A stretch of DNA of 64,000 bases, from contig NZ_CP036401.1 in the NCBI RefSeq assembly GCF_004322755.1, positions 3,968,001 to 4,032,000 of the forward strand, written 5' to 3'. Every line of letters begins with the position of its first letter. The first letter of the stretch is position 1. The notes below the pieces were generated by a model that saw nothing but the letters and a program-made list of their open reading frames with translations, was not told the origin of the DNA and ran no database searches. Shown in pieces: positions 8,391-17,416 of this stretch. Position numbers and translations under genes: made by a program. This DNA comes from Pseudoduganella albidiflava. GTDB taxonomy: Bacteria > Pseudomonadota > Gammaproteobacteria > Burkholderiales > Burkholderiaceae_D.

Positions 8391-11270
8391 TCAGCGCACG
8401 TCCAGCTGCAGCGTTGCCGGCGGCAGGCCCGGAGCGGCCGCCGTCAGCGTCCCGGTGCCCGGTTCCCCGGTCGACTGCACGATCACCTGGGCCCAGCCAT
8501 TGAACAGGCTGCGCCGCCACGGCGCGGCGGGCGTGGTCACGCGCACGCTGCCCCAGCGGCTGGTGCCGGCCGAGCGGTCGAACATCCCCGCCACGCCATC
8601 GGGCGGCGTGGGCAGCACGTAGGCCACGCTGTTCCGGTCGCGCAGCAGTGCCGGGTCCAGCAAGACCGCCGGGCTGCCGTCGACGATCCCGGGCTTCACC
8701 GGCACGCCGTTGACATGCACCTGCTGGCCCGGTTCGAGCTGGTCGACGAACAACATGGCGCGCTGGCCGGCGGCCAGGCGGGGACGGTCGAACTGCCCGC
8801 GCAGCACCAGGTACGGCGTACGTGCCGGCTGCCGCTCGGGTGGCAGCCATTGCGCCGGATCGCGCCACCGCGCGAGGTCGGCATCGGGCGCCAGCGCGGA
8901 AACGACATCCGGCGCGGCCGGCGCCGAAGCCGCATCCGCCCCGTCCAGCGCCAGCGTGCGCCAGCCCGACAGCGGGATGAATGCGTGGCGTTCGGCCGGC
9001 CGGTCGGCCTCATGGGAACCCGGATCGCCGTTGCCGACGCCGATGATGCGCAGCGGCCCGCTCACGGCGAAGTCCACGCGGTTTGACGCGGCCGGCACCA
9101 GCCGTCCTTCGCGATCCCGGACATTGACCCACACGACGGCGATGGCGCGGCCGTCCGCCGCAAGCCGCTCCGTGTCCGCGGAAAGATGCACGGTCGCCGG
9201 CGTGCCGGTGGTCGCCACCACGGTATCGGCAATGCGCACGCCGCGCCGGTACGCCACGGCTTCCAGCCGGCCGGGCGCATACGGCACGCTCCAGCGCAGG
9301 TGCGAATCGCGCGGCATCGGCTGGCGGCCCAGCGAGCGTCCATCCTGCAGCAGTTCGACCTCGTCGCCGTTGCTGTACACGCGCACGTCGACGGGCTGCC
9401 CTTCCCGGCCCGGCCAGTTCCAGTGCGGCAGGATGTGGACCATCGGCTCCGGCCGCCACCACGCCTTCAGGTAGTAGGCGGTGTCCTTCAGTACGCCGGT
9501 GGTGTCGGTCATGCCGAACTGCGACGAGATGGCCGGCCAGCCGAACGGGGTGGTTTCGCCGCGGTAGTCGAAGCCGGTCCAGATGAACATGCCGGACATC
9601 CAGTCGCGCTCCTGCACGCGCCGCCAGCCTTCCTCGATGCTGAGGCTGTTGCCCGGGCGCCCCTGCCGGTCGTACGCATTCAGGTGCACCCTGGCGCGGT
9701 CGTCGAGATAGATGCCGCGCGTGGTCAGCGTGGAGCCCTCTTCGCTCATGGTGGCCGGCTTGTCGGGATGGGCGCGGTGGAAGGCGTCGACATCGTGCTG
9801 GGCGCCGTAGTTGAAGCCGATCACGTCGGCGCCCAGCGAGGTGCCCCGGCCGGACGAACTGGTGGCCACCGAGGTGCGCCGGGTCGGGTCCAGCCGCTTG
9901 ACGATGGCGTGCATTTCCCGCGCCAGGTGGGTGCCGAGCGGCTTGCCCTCCAGGGCCCATTCCTCGTTCCCGACCGACCACAGGATCACGCTCGGATGGT
10001 TGCGGTCGCGCCGCACCAGCCGCTCGAGCTGCGAGACGATCTCCGGCGAGGTCCCCATCATGCGGTGCTCGTCGATGACCAGCATGCCGAGACGGTCGGC
10101 GGCGTCCAGCAGCTCCGGGGTGGGCGGATGGTGCGCCGTGCGGTAGGCGTTGACGCCGAACGACTTGAGCTGTTTCAGGCGCCAATCCTGCAAGCCATCC
10201 GGCAGCGCCACGCCCACGCCGGCATGGTCCTGGTGGTTATTGGTGCCCTGCAGCTTGATGCGCTTGCCGTTCAGGATGAAGCCCCGGTCAGGGTCGAACG
10301 CCACGGTGCGGACGCCGAAGCGGGTGTCGTAGGTGTCGACTACCCGCCCATTTTGCGACAGCGTGGTGCGCAGGAGGTACAGGTGCGGATCGTCGAGTGA
10401 CCACAGGCGCGGCTTGGCCAATATCAGGCGCTGGCGGGAATCGGCCGTGGCGGCGCCGCCCGCGGCCAGGCCGGCGGCACGGGTGTGCGCCAGCGTGCGC
10501 CCGTCCGGGTCGAGGATGCGGTGTTCGACCGTGAACCGTGCGGCCTGCCGGGCATCGTTGCGTACACTCAGGTCCACCTCGATCGCGGCGCGCCCGCCAG
10601 CCACGGTGGTCTTCACGAACGTGCCCCATTGCGGCACGTGCAGCGGCGCGGTCTTGGTCAGCCACACGTGCCGGTAGATGCCGGCGCCTTCGTAGAACCA
10701 GCCCTCCTCCATCGTGGCGTCGACCCGCACCACGATCGTGTTGGTGCCGCCGTAGTCGAGGTAATCGGTGATGTCGTGGCGGAAGCCCGAGTAGCCGCTG
10801 GGTTCCCTGCCGAGATAGTGGCCGTTGACCCATACCACGCTGTCGCGGTAGGCCCCGTCGAACTCCAGCGCGATGCGCCGCCCCCGGTCGCTGGCCGGGA
10901 TCTCGATGGTCTTGCGGTACCAGCCCACGCTGTTTTCCGGGAAGGCGCGGCCGATCGCCTTCGAGCCGTGGTTGGTATCGCCGCGCGCATCGAACGGCAG
11001 TTCCACCGCCCAGTCGTGCGGCAGGTCGACCCTGCGCCAGCCGGCATCCTTGAAGCCGGGTGCCGCCGGGCCGTCGCCATAGCCCGCCTTGGCGAAGAAG
11101 AACGCCCGCAGGCCATGGCCGAAGTCCTGGCGGGCGTCATGGGCGTGGCCGTGGGCGAAGCGCCAGTCCCGGTCGAGATTGATGCGCTCGCGCGGCGCCT
11201 GGGCGCCGGCCGGCAGCAGCCAGGCAAGCAGCGACAGCGCCAGCAAGGCGCGTTTGAACGAATGCCACAT
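8391..11270 (-). CDS. Secreted glycoside hydrolase family 2, beta-galactosidase type
   Basis: A 959-aa exported GH2 enzyme. The start at 11270 (GGAG upstream) gives a signal peptide ending LLPAGAQA. Domain order: sugar-binding jelly roll (about 30-190), Ig-like domain (200-300), TIM barrel (300-600), then a DUF4982-like module near WWRPEPMVHILPHWNWPG and further beta domains. The acid/base is Glu near 436 (WSVGNEEW) and the nucleophile Glu near 510 (TMSEEGS), with normal GH2 spacing. It lies downstream of an alpha-galactosidase and a TonB-dependent receptor on the same strand, so it probably trims galactosides imported into the periplasm. Beta-galactosidase is favoured over beta-glucuronidase or mannosidase. 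Confidence 0.88.
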   Translation of the reverse strand: MWHSFKRALLALSLLAWLLPAGAQAPRERINLDRDWRFAHGHAHDARQDFGHGLRAFFFAKAGYGDGPAAPGFKDAGWRRVDLPHDWAVELPFDARGDTNHGSKAIGRAFPENSVGWYRKTIEIPASDRGRRIALEFDGAYRDSVVWVNGHYLGREPSGYSGFRHDITDYLDYGGTNTIVVRVDATMEEGWFYEGAGIYRHVWLTKTAPLHVPQWGTFVKTTVAGGRAAIEVDLSVRNDARQAARFTVEHRILDPDGRTLAHTRAAGLAAGGAATADSRQRLILAKPRLWSLDDPHLYLLRTTLSQNGRVVDTYDTRFGVRTVAFDPDRGFILNGKRIKLQGTNNHQDHAGVGVALPDGLQDWRLKQLKSFGVNAYRTAHHPPTPELLDAADRLGMLVIDEHRMMGTSPEIVSQLERLVRRDRNHPSVILWSVGNEEWALEGKPLGTHLAREMHAIVKRLDPTRRTSVATSSSGRGTSLGADVIGFNYGAQHDVDAFHRAHPDKPATMSEEGSTLTTRGIYLDDRARVHLNAYDRQGRPGNSLSIEEGWRRVQERDWMSGMFIWTGFDYRGETTPFGWPAISSQFGMTDTTGVLKDTAYYLKAWWRPEPMVHILPHWNWPGREGQPVDVRVYSNGDEVELLQDGRSLGRQPMPRDSHLRWSVPYAPGRLEAVAYRRGVRIADTVVATTGTPATVHLSADTERLAADGRAIAVVWVNVRDREGRLVPAASNRVDFAVSGPLRIIGVGNGDPGSHEADRPAERHAFIPLSGWRTLALDGADAASAPAAPDVVSALAPDADLARWRDPAQWLPPERQPARTPYLVLRGQFDRPRLAAGQRAMLFVDQLEPGQQVHVNGVPVKPGIVDGSPAVLLDPALLRDRNSVAYVLPTPPDGVAGMFDRSAGTSRWGSVRVTTPAAPWRRSLFNGWAQVIVQSTGEPGTGTLTAAAPGLPPATLQLDVR

Positions 11271-11316
11271 GCGGTCTCCGTGGATGAGTGGATCGGTGAG
11301 TAGGCCGGGCCTTCTC

Positions 11317-11339
11317 AAAAATAGCGCCCCGAGGGGCGC
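11317..11339 (-). terminator. Intrinsic terminator or attenuator between galA and the GH2 gene
   Basis: On the minus strand a GC stem (GCGCCCC / GGGGCGC, 11324-11339) is followed by TATTTTT (11317-11323). It sits in the 98-bp gap between the alpha-galactosidase stop and the GH2 start, so it could reduce read-through into the GH2 gene or give that gene independent expression. Confidence 0.6.
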
Positions 11340-11368
11340 CGAAGAGGAGACACGGTACGAGCCAGGTC

Positions 11369-12637
11369 TTAACGGGGGCTTTGCGGCCGCAGGTGCAGCA
11401 CCACCACGCCGTGCGCCGGCACATTCATGGCATACGGCTTGCCGGTATCGCCGGTGTCGCCGCTCCACAGTTCGGTGAAGCTGTGCCGCACCTTGCCGAA
11501 GTGGACCTGGTTGTGGGTGAATTCGTCCTTCAGTTCATGCTCGTTCCAGTCGAACCGGTAGCTGCGCGCCTTGTCGGCGCGGTTCAGGAACATCAGCGCC
11601 CACTCGCCGTTGGCCAGCGGCTTGGCATACATGTCCAGCTGGCCGTCGTTCATGAAGCGCCACGCCTGGATGCCCCGCTCGTCCTGGTTGAGGGCGATGA
11701 CGCGGCGGTTGGTGAGGATCTTGCGGGTGGCCGCCGACATCTTGCGGATGTCGTTCCCGGCGATCAGCGGCGAATTCATCATGGCCCAGATCGAGAAGTG
11801 CGCCTTGTCCTCGTCCTCCGTCATGCCCTTGCCGACTTCCATCATGTCCATGTCGTTCCAGCGCCCCGGCCCGGAGAACTTGCGCAGGCCGGCCTGCTTG
11901 TCGAGGATCGGCAGCACGCCCCACGACGACCAGGTGCCGCGGTTGAAGTCGCAGTCCCAGCACGGATAGATATCGCCCGTCGTGCGCCACGAGTGCCCCA
12001 CGTCCGCCGCCCAGTCCCACGGCTTGGTGTCGCCCCACTCGCAGATGGCGAACAGGACTGGCCGGCCCGCGGCGCGCAGGGCGTCGCGCATGGTGGTGTA
12101 GGCGCCCTTCGAGTTCAATCCCTCGGTGTCGCACCAGTCGTACTTGAGGTAGTCGATGCCCCAGCGCGCGTAGGTCAGCGCATCCTGGTATTCGTGGCCG
12201 CGGCTGCCCGGCTTGCCGGCGCAGGTGTGCGCGCCGGCATCCGAGTAGATGCCCAGCTTGAGCCCGCGGGCGTGCACATAGTCGGCCAGCGCCTTCATGC
12301 CGGACGGGAAGCGCTGCGGATCGGGCTGGATGAAGCCATTCTCGTCGCGCTTGCCGTGCCAGCAGTCGTCGATGTTGACGTATACATAGCCGGCCTCGCG
12401 CATGCCGGACGAGACCAGCGCGTCGGCCGATTCGCGGATCAGCTGTTCGTCGATGTCGCAGGCGAAGGTATTCCAGGTGTTCCAGCCCATCTGCGGGGTC
12501 TTGGCCAGTTCGGTGAACTTGGCCGGCGCGGCCGCTGCGGGCTTGACGCTGGCCTGGGCATGGGCTTCCGGTGCAAGGGAGGACGTGGCGGCGAACAGTG
12601 CGCCGAGCATCAGCTGTGGCAGTAGTGCTTTCATCAT
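11369..12637 (-). CDS. Alpha-galactosidase, glycoside hydrolase family 27
   Basis: A 422-aa exported GH27 enzyme that releases terminal alpha-galactose. A signal peptide ends near EAHAQA (residue 28). The catalytic domain begins at TPQMGWNTWNTFACDI. The nucleophile is Asp167 in YLKYDWC and the acid/base Asp222 in SWRTTGD, matching the human and rice enzymes in spacing. A C-terminal beta domain ends VVVLHLRPQ. The gene is 24 bp downstream of the TonB-dependent receptor, and the GH2 gene follows. Receptor, alpha- and beta-glycosidase together suggest galactomannan, raffinose-type or galactan side-chain use. Confidence 0.95.
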   Translation of the reverse strand: MMKALLPQLMLGALFAATSSLAPEAHAQASVKPAAAAPAKFTELAKTPQMGWNTWNTFACDIDEQLIRESADALVSSGMREAGYVYVNIDDCWHGKRDENGFIQPDPQRFPSGMKALADYVHARGLKLGIYSDAGAHTCAGKPGSRGHEYQDALTYARWGIDYLKYDWCDTEGLNSKGAYTTMRDALRAAGRPVLFAICEWGDTKPWDWAADVGHSWRTTGDIYPCWDCDFNRGTWSSWGVLPILDKQAGLRKFSGPGRWNDMDMMEVGKGMTEDEDKAHFSIWAMMNSPLIAGNDIRKMSAATRKILTNRRVIALNQDERGIQAWRFMNDGQLDMYAKPLANGEWALMFLNRADKARSYRFDWNEHELKDEFTHNQVHFGKVRHSFTELWSGDTGDTGKPYAMNVPAHGVVVLHLRPQSPR

Positions 12638-12661
12638 GGCTCTTCTGGTTGGTAAGGTGGT

Positions 12662-15655
12662 TCAGAACGAATATCCGGCGCGCAGGCTGTAGCGCGGCCC
12701 CGAGACGAAGTGGGCGCGGCGCTTGTCGCCGATCCCCTGGTGCATGGTCTGTCCATAGCGCGCGTCGCTCAGGTTCTGCGCCTGGAAGTCGATCTTGAAG
12801 TTCTCGCTGAACTTGTACGACACGCCGCCATCGAGCTGGCCGTAGTCGTCGGCCCACAGCGGCAGGCCCCAGGCCACGTTGCGTTCGCCGAAGTCCGGGC
12901 TGGCCGGGTTGGTGTCGGTGCCGTCCGAACCGCGCGTGCCGTTGGTGTTCGTGCTGAGGAAGTAGCGCGAGCGCCAGTTGTAGGCCAGGCGTGCCGACCA
13001 CGGTCCCCGGTCGAACAGGATCGCCACGTTATAGGCGTTCTTCGACATCTGCGCCAGTGGCAGGTCGCCGAAGGTGCGGCCGTCGATGTCGCAGCCGTTC
13101 ATGTTCAGGTTGATGTTGGCGGCCCCGCCTTCGCTGCCCGAGCAGAACTCGCTGCGCACCGGGTTGTACAGCTTGCGATGGCTGTCGACATAGGTGTAGT
13201 TGGCCTGCAGGCCGAGCCCCTTCAGCCAGTCGGGCAGGCCGTCGAAGTACTGCTGGTAGGCGATCTCGGCGCCGCGCACGGTGCCGCGCGCGCCGTTGAC
13301 CGGTGACGTTACCAGGAACTGCTGCAGGTTGCCCTGCACGTCCGGCAGGCCGATCGACACCGTCTGGTCGATGATCACATCCTTCAGGCGCTTGCCGAAC
13401 ACGGCCAGCGTCAGCGAGCCGGAATTGGCGAAGTACCATTCGGCTGTGAGGTCCAGCTGGCGCGAGGTGATCGGCTTCAGGGAAGGATTGCCTTCCGCGG
13501 TGCCGGTGCGGCGCACCGCGGTCACAGTGGTGACGCCGGTAGCTTCGTTGAGCACGGAGTCGACGTCCTGCGACATCCTGGTGTAGGCCTGCAGGTCGTC
13601 GAAGTCCGGGCGCGACATCGAGGTGCCGAACGCGGCGCGGAACTGCAGCTTGTCGCTGGCCTTCAGGCGCAGGTTCAAGGTGGGCAGCACGTTGTTGTAG
13701 TCGTTCTTCACGTCGCGCCGCTCTTCGAACGCGGGGATGATCGGCACCGGCAGGCCGGTGACCTGGGCACCCTGGGGTGGCGCCGCGCCGGGCCGGAACG
13801 AGGTGTAGCCGCGCGAGCGCGAACGGGTCTGCACATAGCGCACGCCGAGGTTGCCGTCGACCGGGTAAGCCAGGTTGTCGAAGCCGAAGCGCAGCTGGGT
13901 GTAGAAGGCGCGCGTCTTCTCGCGCTGGTCGTTGGTGCCGGCCGGGTTGTCGCCGCCGAAGCGCGCGGGCGTCCACGCCTCGCAGGTGCCGCCGCCGAGG
14001 ACCACCCTCTGCTCCTGGCAAAGCAGCATGTGATAGGAGTGCAGCAGCTGGTACGAGTCGGGATAGCCGGCGGCCACGCTGGGCGCCGGGAACACCACCG
14101 CCGGCACGCTGATGTCACCGCCGAAGAAGTTCGGGAAGCTGTTCGTCACCGTCGGCGCGTTGAAGCGCGGATCGCTGAGGTACGCCAGCTTGCCGATGTC
14201 CCAGTCCACCATCCACGGCTGCGTCACGCCCTTCCAGTTGTAGCTGGGATCGGAGTTGACCGTCAGCGCCTCGCGGTCGGTCAGGCGCACGCCGAAGCGC
14301 AGGTCGCGCAGCACCGGATGGTCGAAGGTATAGCGGGCATCGCCCTTCCACGCCTTCAGCTCGCCGGTATTGCGGTGCATGTGCTCCATCGTACTGCCCC
14401 AGTAGTAATTCGCGGGGTTGGCAAGGAAAGCGCGCTGGTCGTCGGTAAACATGATGCTCGGCAGCTTGCCGCGGTAATCGAGGCGCTGGCTCGGCATCAG
14501 CATGCCCAGCCCCACCGCCGACGAAAAGGCATCCGCCTTCGAGGTGGTGCGCTGCAGGTCGCTGGACAGCGTCCAGTCTTCCGACACTTTCCACTGCAGG
14601 TTCCAGCCGATGTCGGTGGTTTTCGAGTTGCCCTTGTTGAAGCCGCCCGCGTTGCTGAACGGGATGCCGCCATTGGTCCGGTCGCTGATGGTGCCGGTCA
14701 GCAGCGCGCCCCGGTCATCGTACGTGGCGTCGGACACCTGCAGGTCGTACGGGGCGGCCGAGGAGAAGATCGACTGTTCCAGCGCATTGTCCTTGTAGCG
14801 CGACTGGAACAGGGTCAGGTGGCTGCGCACGTCCTTCATGCGCCATTGCAGGGCACCGTAGGCGCCCTGGCGCTTGCGGTCGTACTCGTAGGTGCGCCAC
14901 TGCGCGCCCTTCGGGATCCATACGGTGCGCCCCGGCTCGATACCGGTGCGCGGGTAGAATGGTTCGAACTGGAAGGTGTCGGTGCGGGTCGAGCTGTCCG
15001 ACGAGGCCACGTCGAACAGCACTCCCCACTCGCCCAGGCTGCTTTTCCAGCGGTTCGAGTACAGCAGGGAGCCCGACAGGTCCGGCTTGCCCTTGCGCAG
15101 TGTCGAATGGGTGACTTCCAGCGAACCGCCGACACGCTGCGCCTTGAAGTCGAACGGCAGCGCGGTGCGCAGGTTGACCAGGCCGGAAATGCCGCCTTCG
15201 GTCTGCTCGGCCGAAGGATTCTTGTAGACGTCCACGCCGGACATCAGTTCGGGCGGAATGTCGCCCCAGCTGAGCGAACGCCCGCCGTTGGCGGCGAAGG
15301 CCTCGCGGCCATTGAGTTCGGAGCGCACGTAGTTCAGGCCGCGGATGTTCACGCCGGCGCCTTCCACCGAGAAGCGTTCATTGTCGCCAGCCTGGCGGTT
15401 GATGCTCACGCCGACCACGCGCTGCAGCACCTCGGTGACCGAGCGGTCGGGCAGCTTGCCGATGTCGTCGGCAACCACCGAATCGACGATCTCGTCGGAA
15501 TCCTGCTTGATCTTTTGCGCCGAATTGAGCGCGGCGCGCTGGCCGGTGACCACCACCACTGCACTGGCGTCGGATTGCTGCGCATGCGCGGCGCCGGCCG
15601 TCCACGCGAGCTGGGCTACCGCCAGGGCAATGGCGGTCCTGCTGGTTCGATTCAT
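12662..15655 (-). CDS. TonB-dependent receptor, glycan-type
   Basis: A 997-aa outer-membrane receptor. The signal peptide ends GAAHAQ, followed by a TonB-box-like VVVVTGQRAAL, then a plug domain (DDIGKLPDRSVTEVLQRVVGVSI, quoted in part; FSVEGAGVNIRGL; NPSAEQTEGGISGLVNLRT) and a 22-strand-type barrel ending RYSLRAGYSF. The LPDRSVTEVLQR plug signature is typical of carbohydrate TonB receptors of Proteobacteria. It heads the receptor-galA-GH2 gene set. A GGAGGGG-type ribosome site precedes the start. The substrate is probably a galactose-containing oligosaccharide, inferred from the neighbours. Confidence 0.92.
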   Translation of the reverse strand: MNRTSRTAIALAVAQLAWTAGAAHAQQSDASAVVVVTGQRAALNSAQKIKQDSDEIVDSVVADDIGKLPDRSVTEVLQRVVGVSINRQAGDNERFSVEGAGVNIRGLNYVRSELNGREAFAANGGRSLSWGDIPPELMSGVDVYKNPSAEQTEGGISGLVNLRTALPFDFKAQRVGGSLEVTHSTLRKGKPDLSGSLLYSNRWKSSLGEWGVLFDVASSDSSTRTDTFQFEPFYPRTGIEPGRTVWIPKGAQWRTYEYDRKRQGAYGALQWRMKDVRSHLTLFQSRYKDNALEQSIFSSAAPYDLQVSDATYDDRGALLTGTISDRTNGGIPFSNAGGFNKGNSKTTDIGWNLQWKVSEDWTLSSDLQRTTSKADAFSSAVGLGMLMPSQRLDYRGKLPSIMFTDDQRAFLANPANYYWGSTMEHMHRNTGELKAWKGDARYTFDHPVLRDLRFGVRLTDREALTVNSDPSYNWKGVTQPWMVDWDIGKLAYLSDPRFNAPTVTNSFPNFFGGDISVPAVVFPAPSVAAGYPDSYQLLHSYHMLLCQEQRVVLGGGTCEAWTPARFGGDNPAGTNDQREKTRAFYTQLRFGFDNLAYPVDGNLGVRYVQTRSRSRGYTSFRPGAAPPQGAQVTGLPVPIIPAFEERRDVKNDYNNVLPTLNLRLKASDKLQFRAAFGTSMSRPDFDDLQAYTRMSQDVDSVLNEATGVTTVTAVRRTGTAEGNPSLKPITSRQLDLTAEWYFANSGSLTLAVFGKRLKDVIIDQTVSIGLPDVQGNLQQFLVTSPVNGARGTVRGAEIAYQQYFDGLPDWLKGLGLQANYTYVDSHRKLYNPVRSEFCSGSEGGAANINLNMNGCDIDGRTFGDLPLAQMSKNAYNVAILFDRGPWSARLAYNWRSRYFLSTNTNGTRGSDGTDTNPASPDFGERNVAWGLPLWADDYGQLDGGVSYKFSENFKIDFQAQNLSDARYGQTMHQGIGDKRRAHFVSGPRYSLRAGYSF

Positions 15656-15992
15656 GTTGTCCCCTCCTGATGGGCCAGGCGCCGAGCGACGGTGCGCCTG
15701 GTCTGTTTTTTTTTACGGCGTGCCCGTGCATGCCGTTCCTGTTTTCGACATCAACCTGAACGGCAGATATACGAAAGATTTCAAACGGAACGATGAATCA
15801 TGGCCTCTGCAGCGTCAAGGGCGCCCGGCGGATGGGGCTTTATTTCGCGGCGCTTACTAAACAAGCGTGCCTGGATAGCAACGCTGGGCTGTGGCGGGAG
15901 GAAAAATGCTGGAACAAGTGGACCGCCAGCCATGCGGCGGCGGCTTACCTGTTCAGCTAGATGAATTTCGCATGAACGCGCTGAACGTGCGC

Positions 15993-16040
15993 TGATTGAG
16001 CTCGTGAATGAGCCCGTGATTGAGCCCATGAGTGAGCCCG
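15993..16040. repeat. Four 12-bp tandem repeats in a gene-free stretch
   Basis: The region 15656-16126 (471 bp) between the receptor and the sugar-binding proteins has no gene. It contains four head-to-tail copies of TGANTGAGCCCG (15993-16004, 16005-16016, 16017-16028, 16029-16040), with degenerate copies on both sides (CTGAACGTGCG, CTGAACGAGCG). It may be a slippage-prone spacer. No operator or promoter is evident with confidence elsewhere in the stretch, although a run of nine T lies near 15706-15714. Confidence 0.7.
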
Positions 16041-16126
16041 CTGAACGAGCGCGCTGGCTGAAGACGCTGACCTGGCCCGCTTGCTGAAGCCGGTGACCGC
16101 GGCCGCCGACCGGGCCGGATGCGCGT

Positions 16127-17416
16127 TCAGGGAACACTGGCCGGGCGCGATGCGGCTGCCGGCACCGGCGCCTTGCGCGTCAGCGCGACAAGGCGGCGCA
16201 TGGTGGTTTCCGGCGCGATGCGCTCGTCGTTCCAGAATTCGCTGAGCACATTGCGGAAGGCCTGTTCGAGTTCCGGTGGCAGCGCCATGGCCAGTGCCGG
16301 CACCAGCGTGCCGTCTCGCGCAGCCGCCTGGAATGCGCCGGCGGCCTGGCGCGCGCACGGGCCGTAGCCATCCAGGGCCACGCCCGCGCGGGCCGGGATC
16401 GATCCCTTGCGCAGGTTGAAGTCGTGCTGGATGGCGGGCGACATGACCAGCGCCGCGAGATCGAGCTGGCCGCGGCGCTGCGCGGCGGGCCCCTTGAACA
16501 TGGCGAACGAATCGACCACGAAGGAAAAACTGCCGGCCGATCCCGGCGACGGCACGCAGGCGAAGCTGTCGCCCAGCCGCCGCGCTTCCGGATACAGCTG
16601 CGGGTTGGCCCAGTCGCCCATCAGCAGCATGCCGGCGCCGCCACTGGCCAGCGCCACGGCGGCCTCCCGCTGCGGCGATGCCGGCTGCCCGGCGCTGGTG
16701 TAGGCACGGATGCGGCGGAAGGTACGCAGCACCCGCGCCATGGTGGGCCCGGCCAGCTGGGCCGGATCGTGCGCCACCAGCGCCTGCCGGTAGAACACCG
16801 GCCCGCCCACGCCCAGCGCCACGCTTTCGAACAGCAGCTGCTCTTCCCACGCATGGCCGCCGTAGGCCAGCGCGGTATGGCCGGCACGCTTCATGGCCTC
16901 GGCCGTGGCGAAGAATTCGTCCCAGCTGGCCGGCACCCGCGCGCCCGATTGCTTCAGGATGCGCTGGTTGATCCACAGCCAGTTGATGCGGTGGATATTG
17001 AGCGGCACGCCGACATAGCGGCCCTGGTGCTTCATGGCGCCGGCCACCACGCCGGGCAGCGCCTCGTCCCAGCGTTCGGCGCGCGCCACGTCGTCGAGCG
17101 GCAACAGGAGACCGCGCCGGGCCATCGCGGCGATGACGGGGCCCTTGATCTGCGCCACCGCCGGCGGGTTGCGCAGCCGCACGCGCGAATCCAGCAGTGC
17201 CGCGGCCAGCCCCTCGGCGCCGTTGGCCACCGCGAAATCGACCCACTCGTGCCCGCGCGCTTGCAGCGCCGCCTGCAGTACCTGGGCGGCCTGCTGGTCG
17301 GGGCCTGTTTCAAGATGGTTGAGCACTTCCAGCACCGCCGCGCTGCCAGGGACGGCCCCGCCGGCCAGGGCCAGCGCCAGGGCCGGCACCAGCAGCATGC
17401 GTGCGCGCACTGTCAT
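16127..17416 (-). CDS. Sugar-type extracellular solute-binding protein (second of a tandem pair)
   Basis: A 429-aa exported protein of the ABC sugar-binding family (SBP_bac_1-like). The signal peptide ends near GSAA. The mature start LEVLNHLETGPDQQAAQVLQ is a diverged version of the LEVLHYWT start of glucose/oligosaccharide binders. Shared family segments: VPLNIHRINWLWINQRIL, WDEFFATAEAMKRAGH, GAGMLLMGDWANPQLYP. The start at 17416 overlaps the upstream paralogue by 4 bp (ATGA). No permease or ATPase gene is nearby, and both proteins lie beside a TctDE-type two-component system, so a sensory role is as likely as transport. Confidence 0.82.
   Translation of the reverse strand: MTVRARMLLVPALALALAGGAVPGSAAVLEVLNHLETGPDQQAAQVLQAALQARGHEWVDFAVANGAEGLAAALLDSRVRLRNPPAVAQIKGPVIAAMARRGLLLPLDDVARAERWDEALPGVVAGAMKHQGRYVGVPLNIHRINWLWINQRILKQSGARVPASWDEFFATAEAMKRAGHTALAYGGHAWEEQLLFESVALGVGGPVFYRQALVAHDPAQLAGPTMARVLRTFRRIRAYTSAGQPASPQREAAVALASGGAGMLLMGDWANPQLYPEARRLGDSFACVPSPGSAGSFSFVVDSFAMFKGPAAQRRGQLDLAALVMSPAIQHDFNLRKGSIPARAGVALDGYGPCARQAAGAFQAAARDGTLVPALAMALPPELEQAFRNVLSEFWNDERIAPETTMRRLVALTRKAPVPAAASRPASVP

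Noticed and set aside
15781..16137. 118-residue minus-strand frame in the repeat-containing gap
   Set aside because: No domain, no ribosome site, and it runs through the 12-bp tandem repeats.
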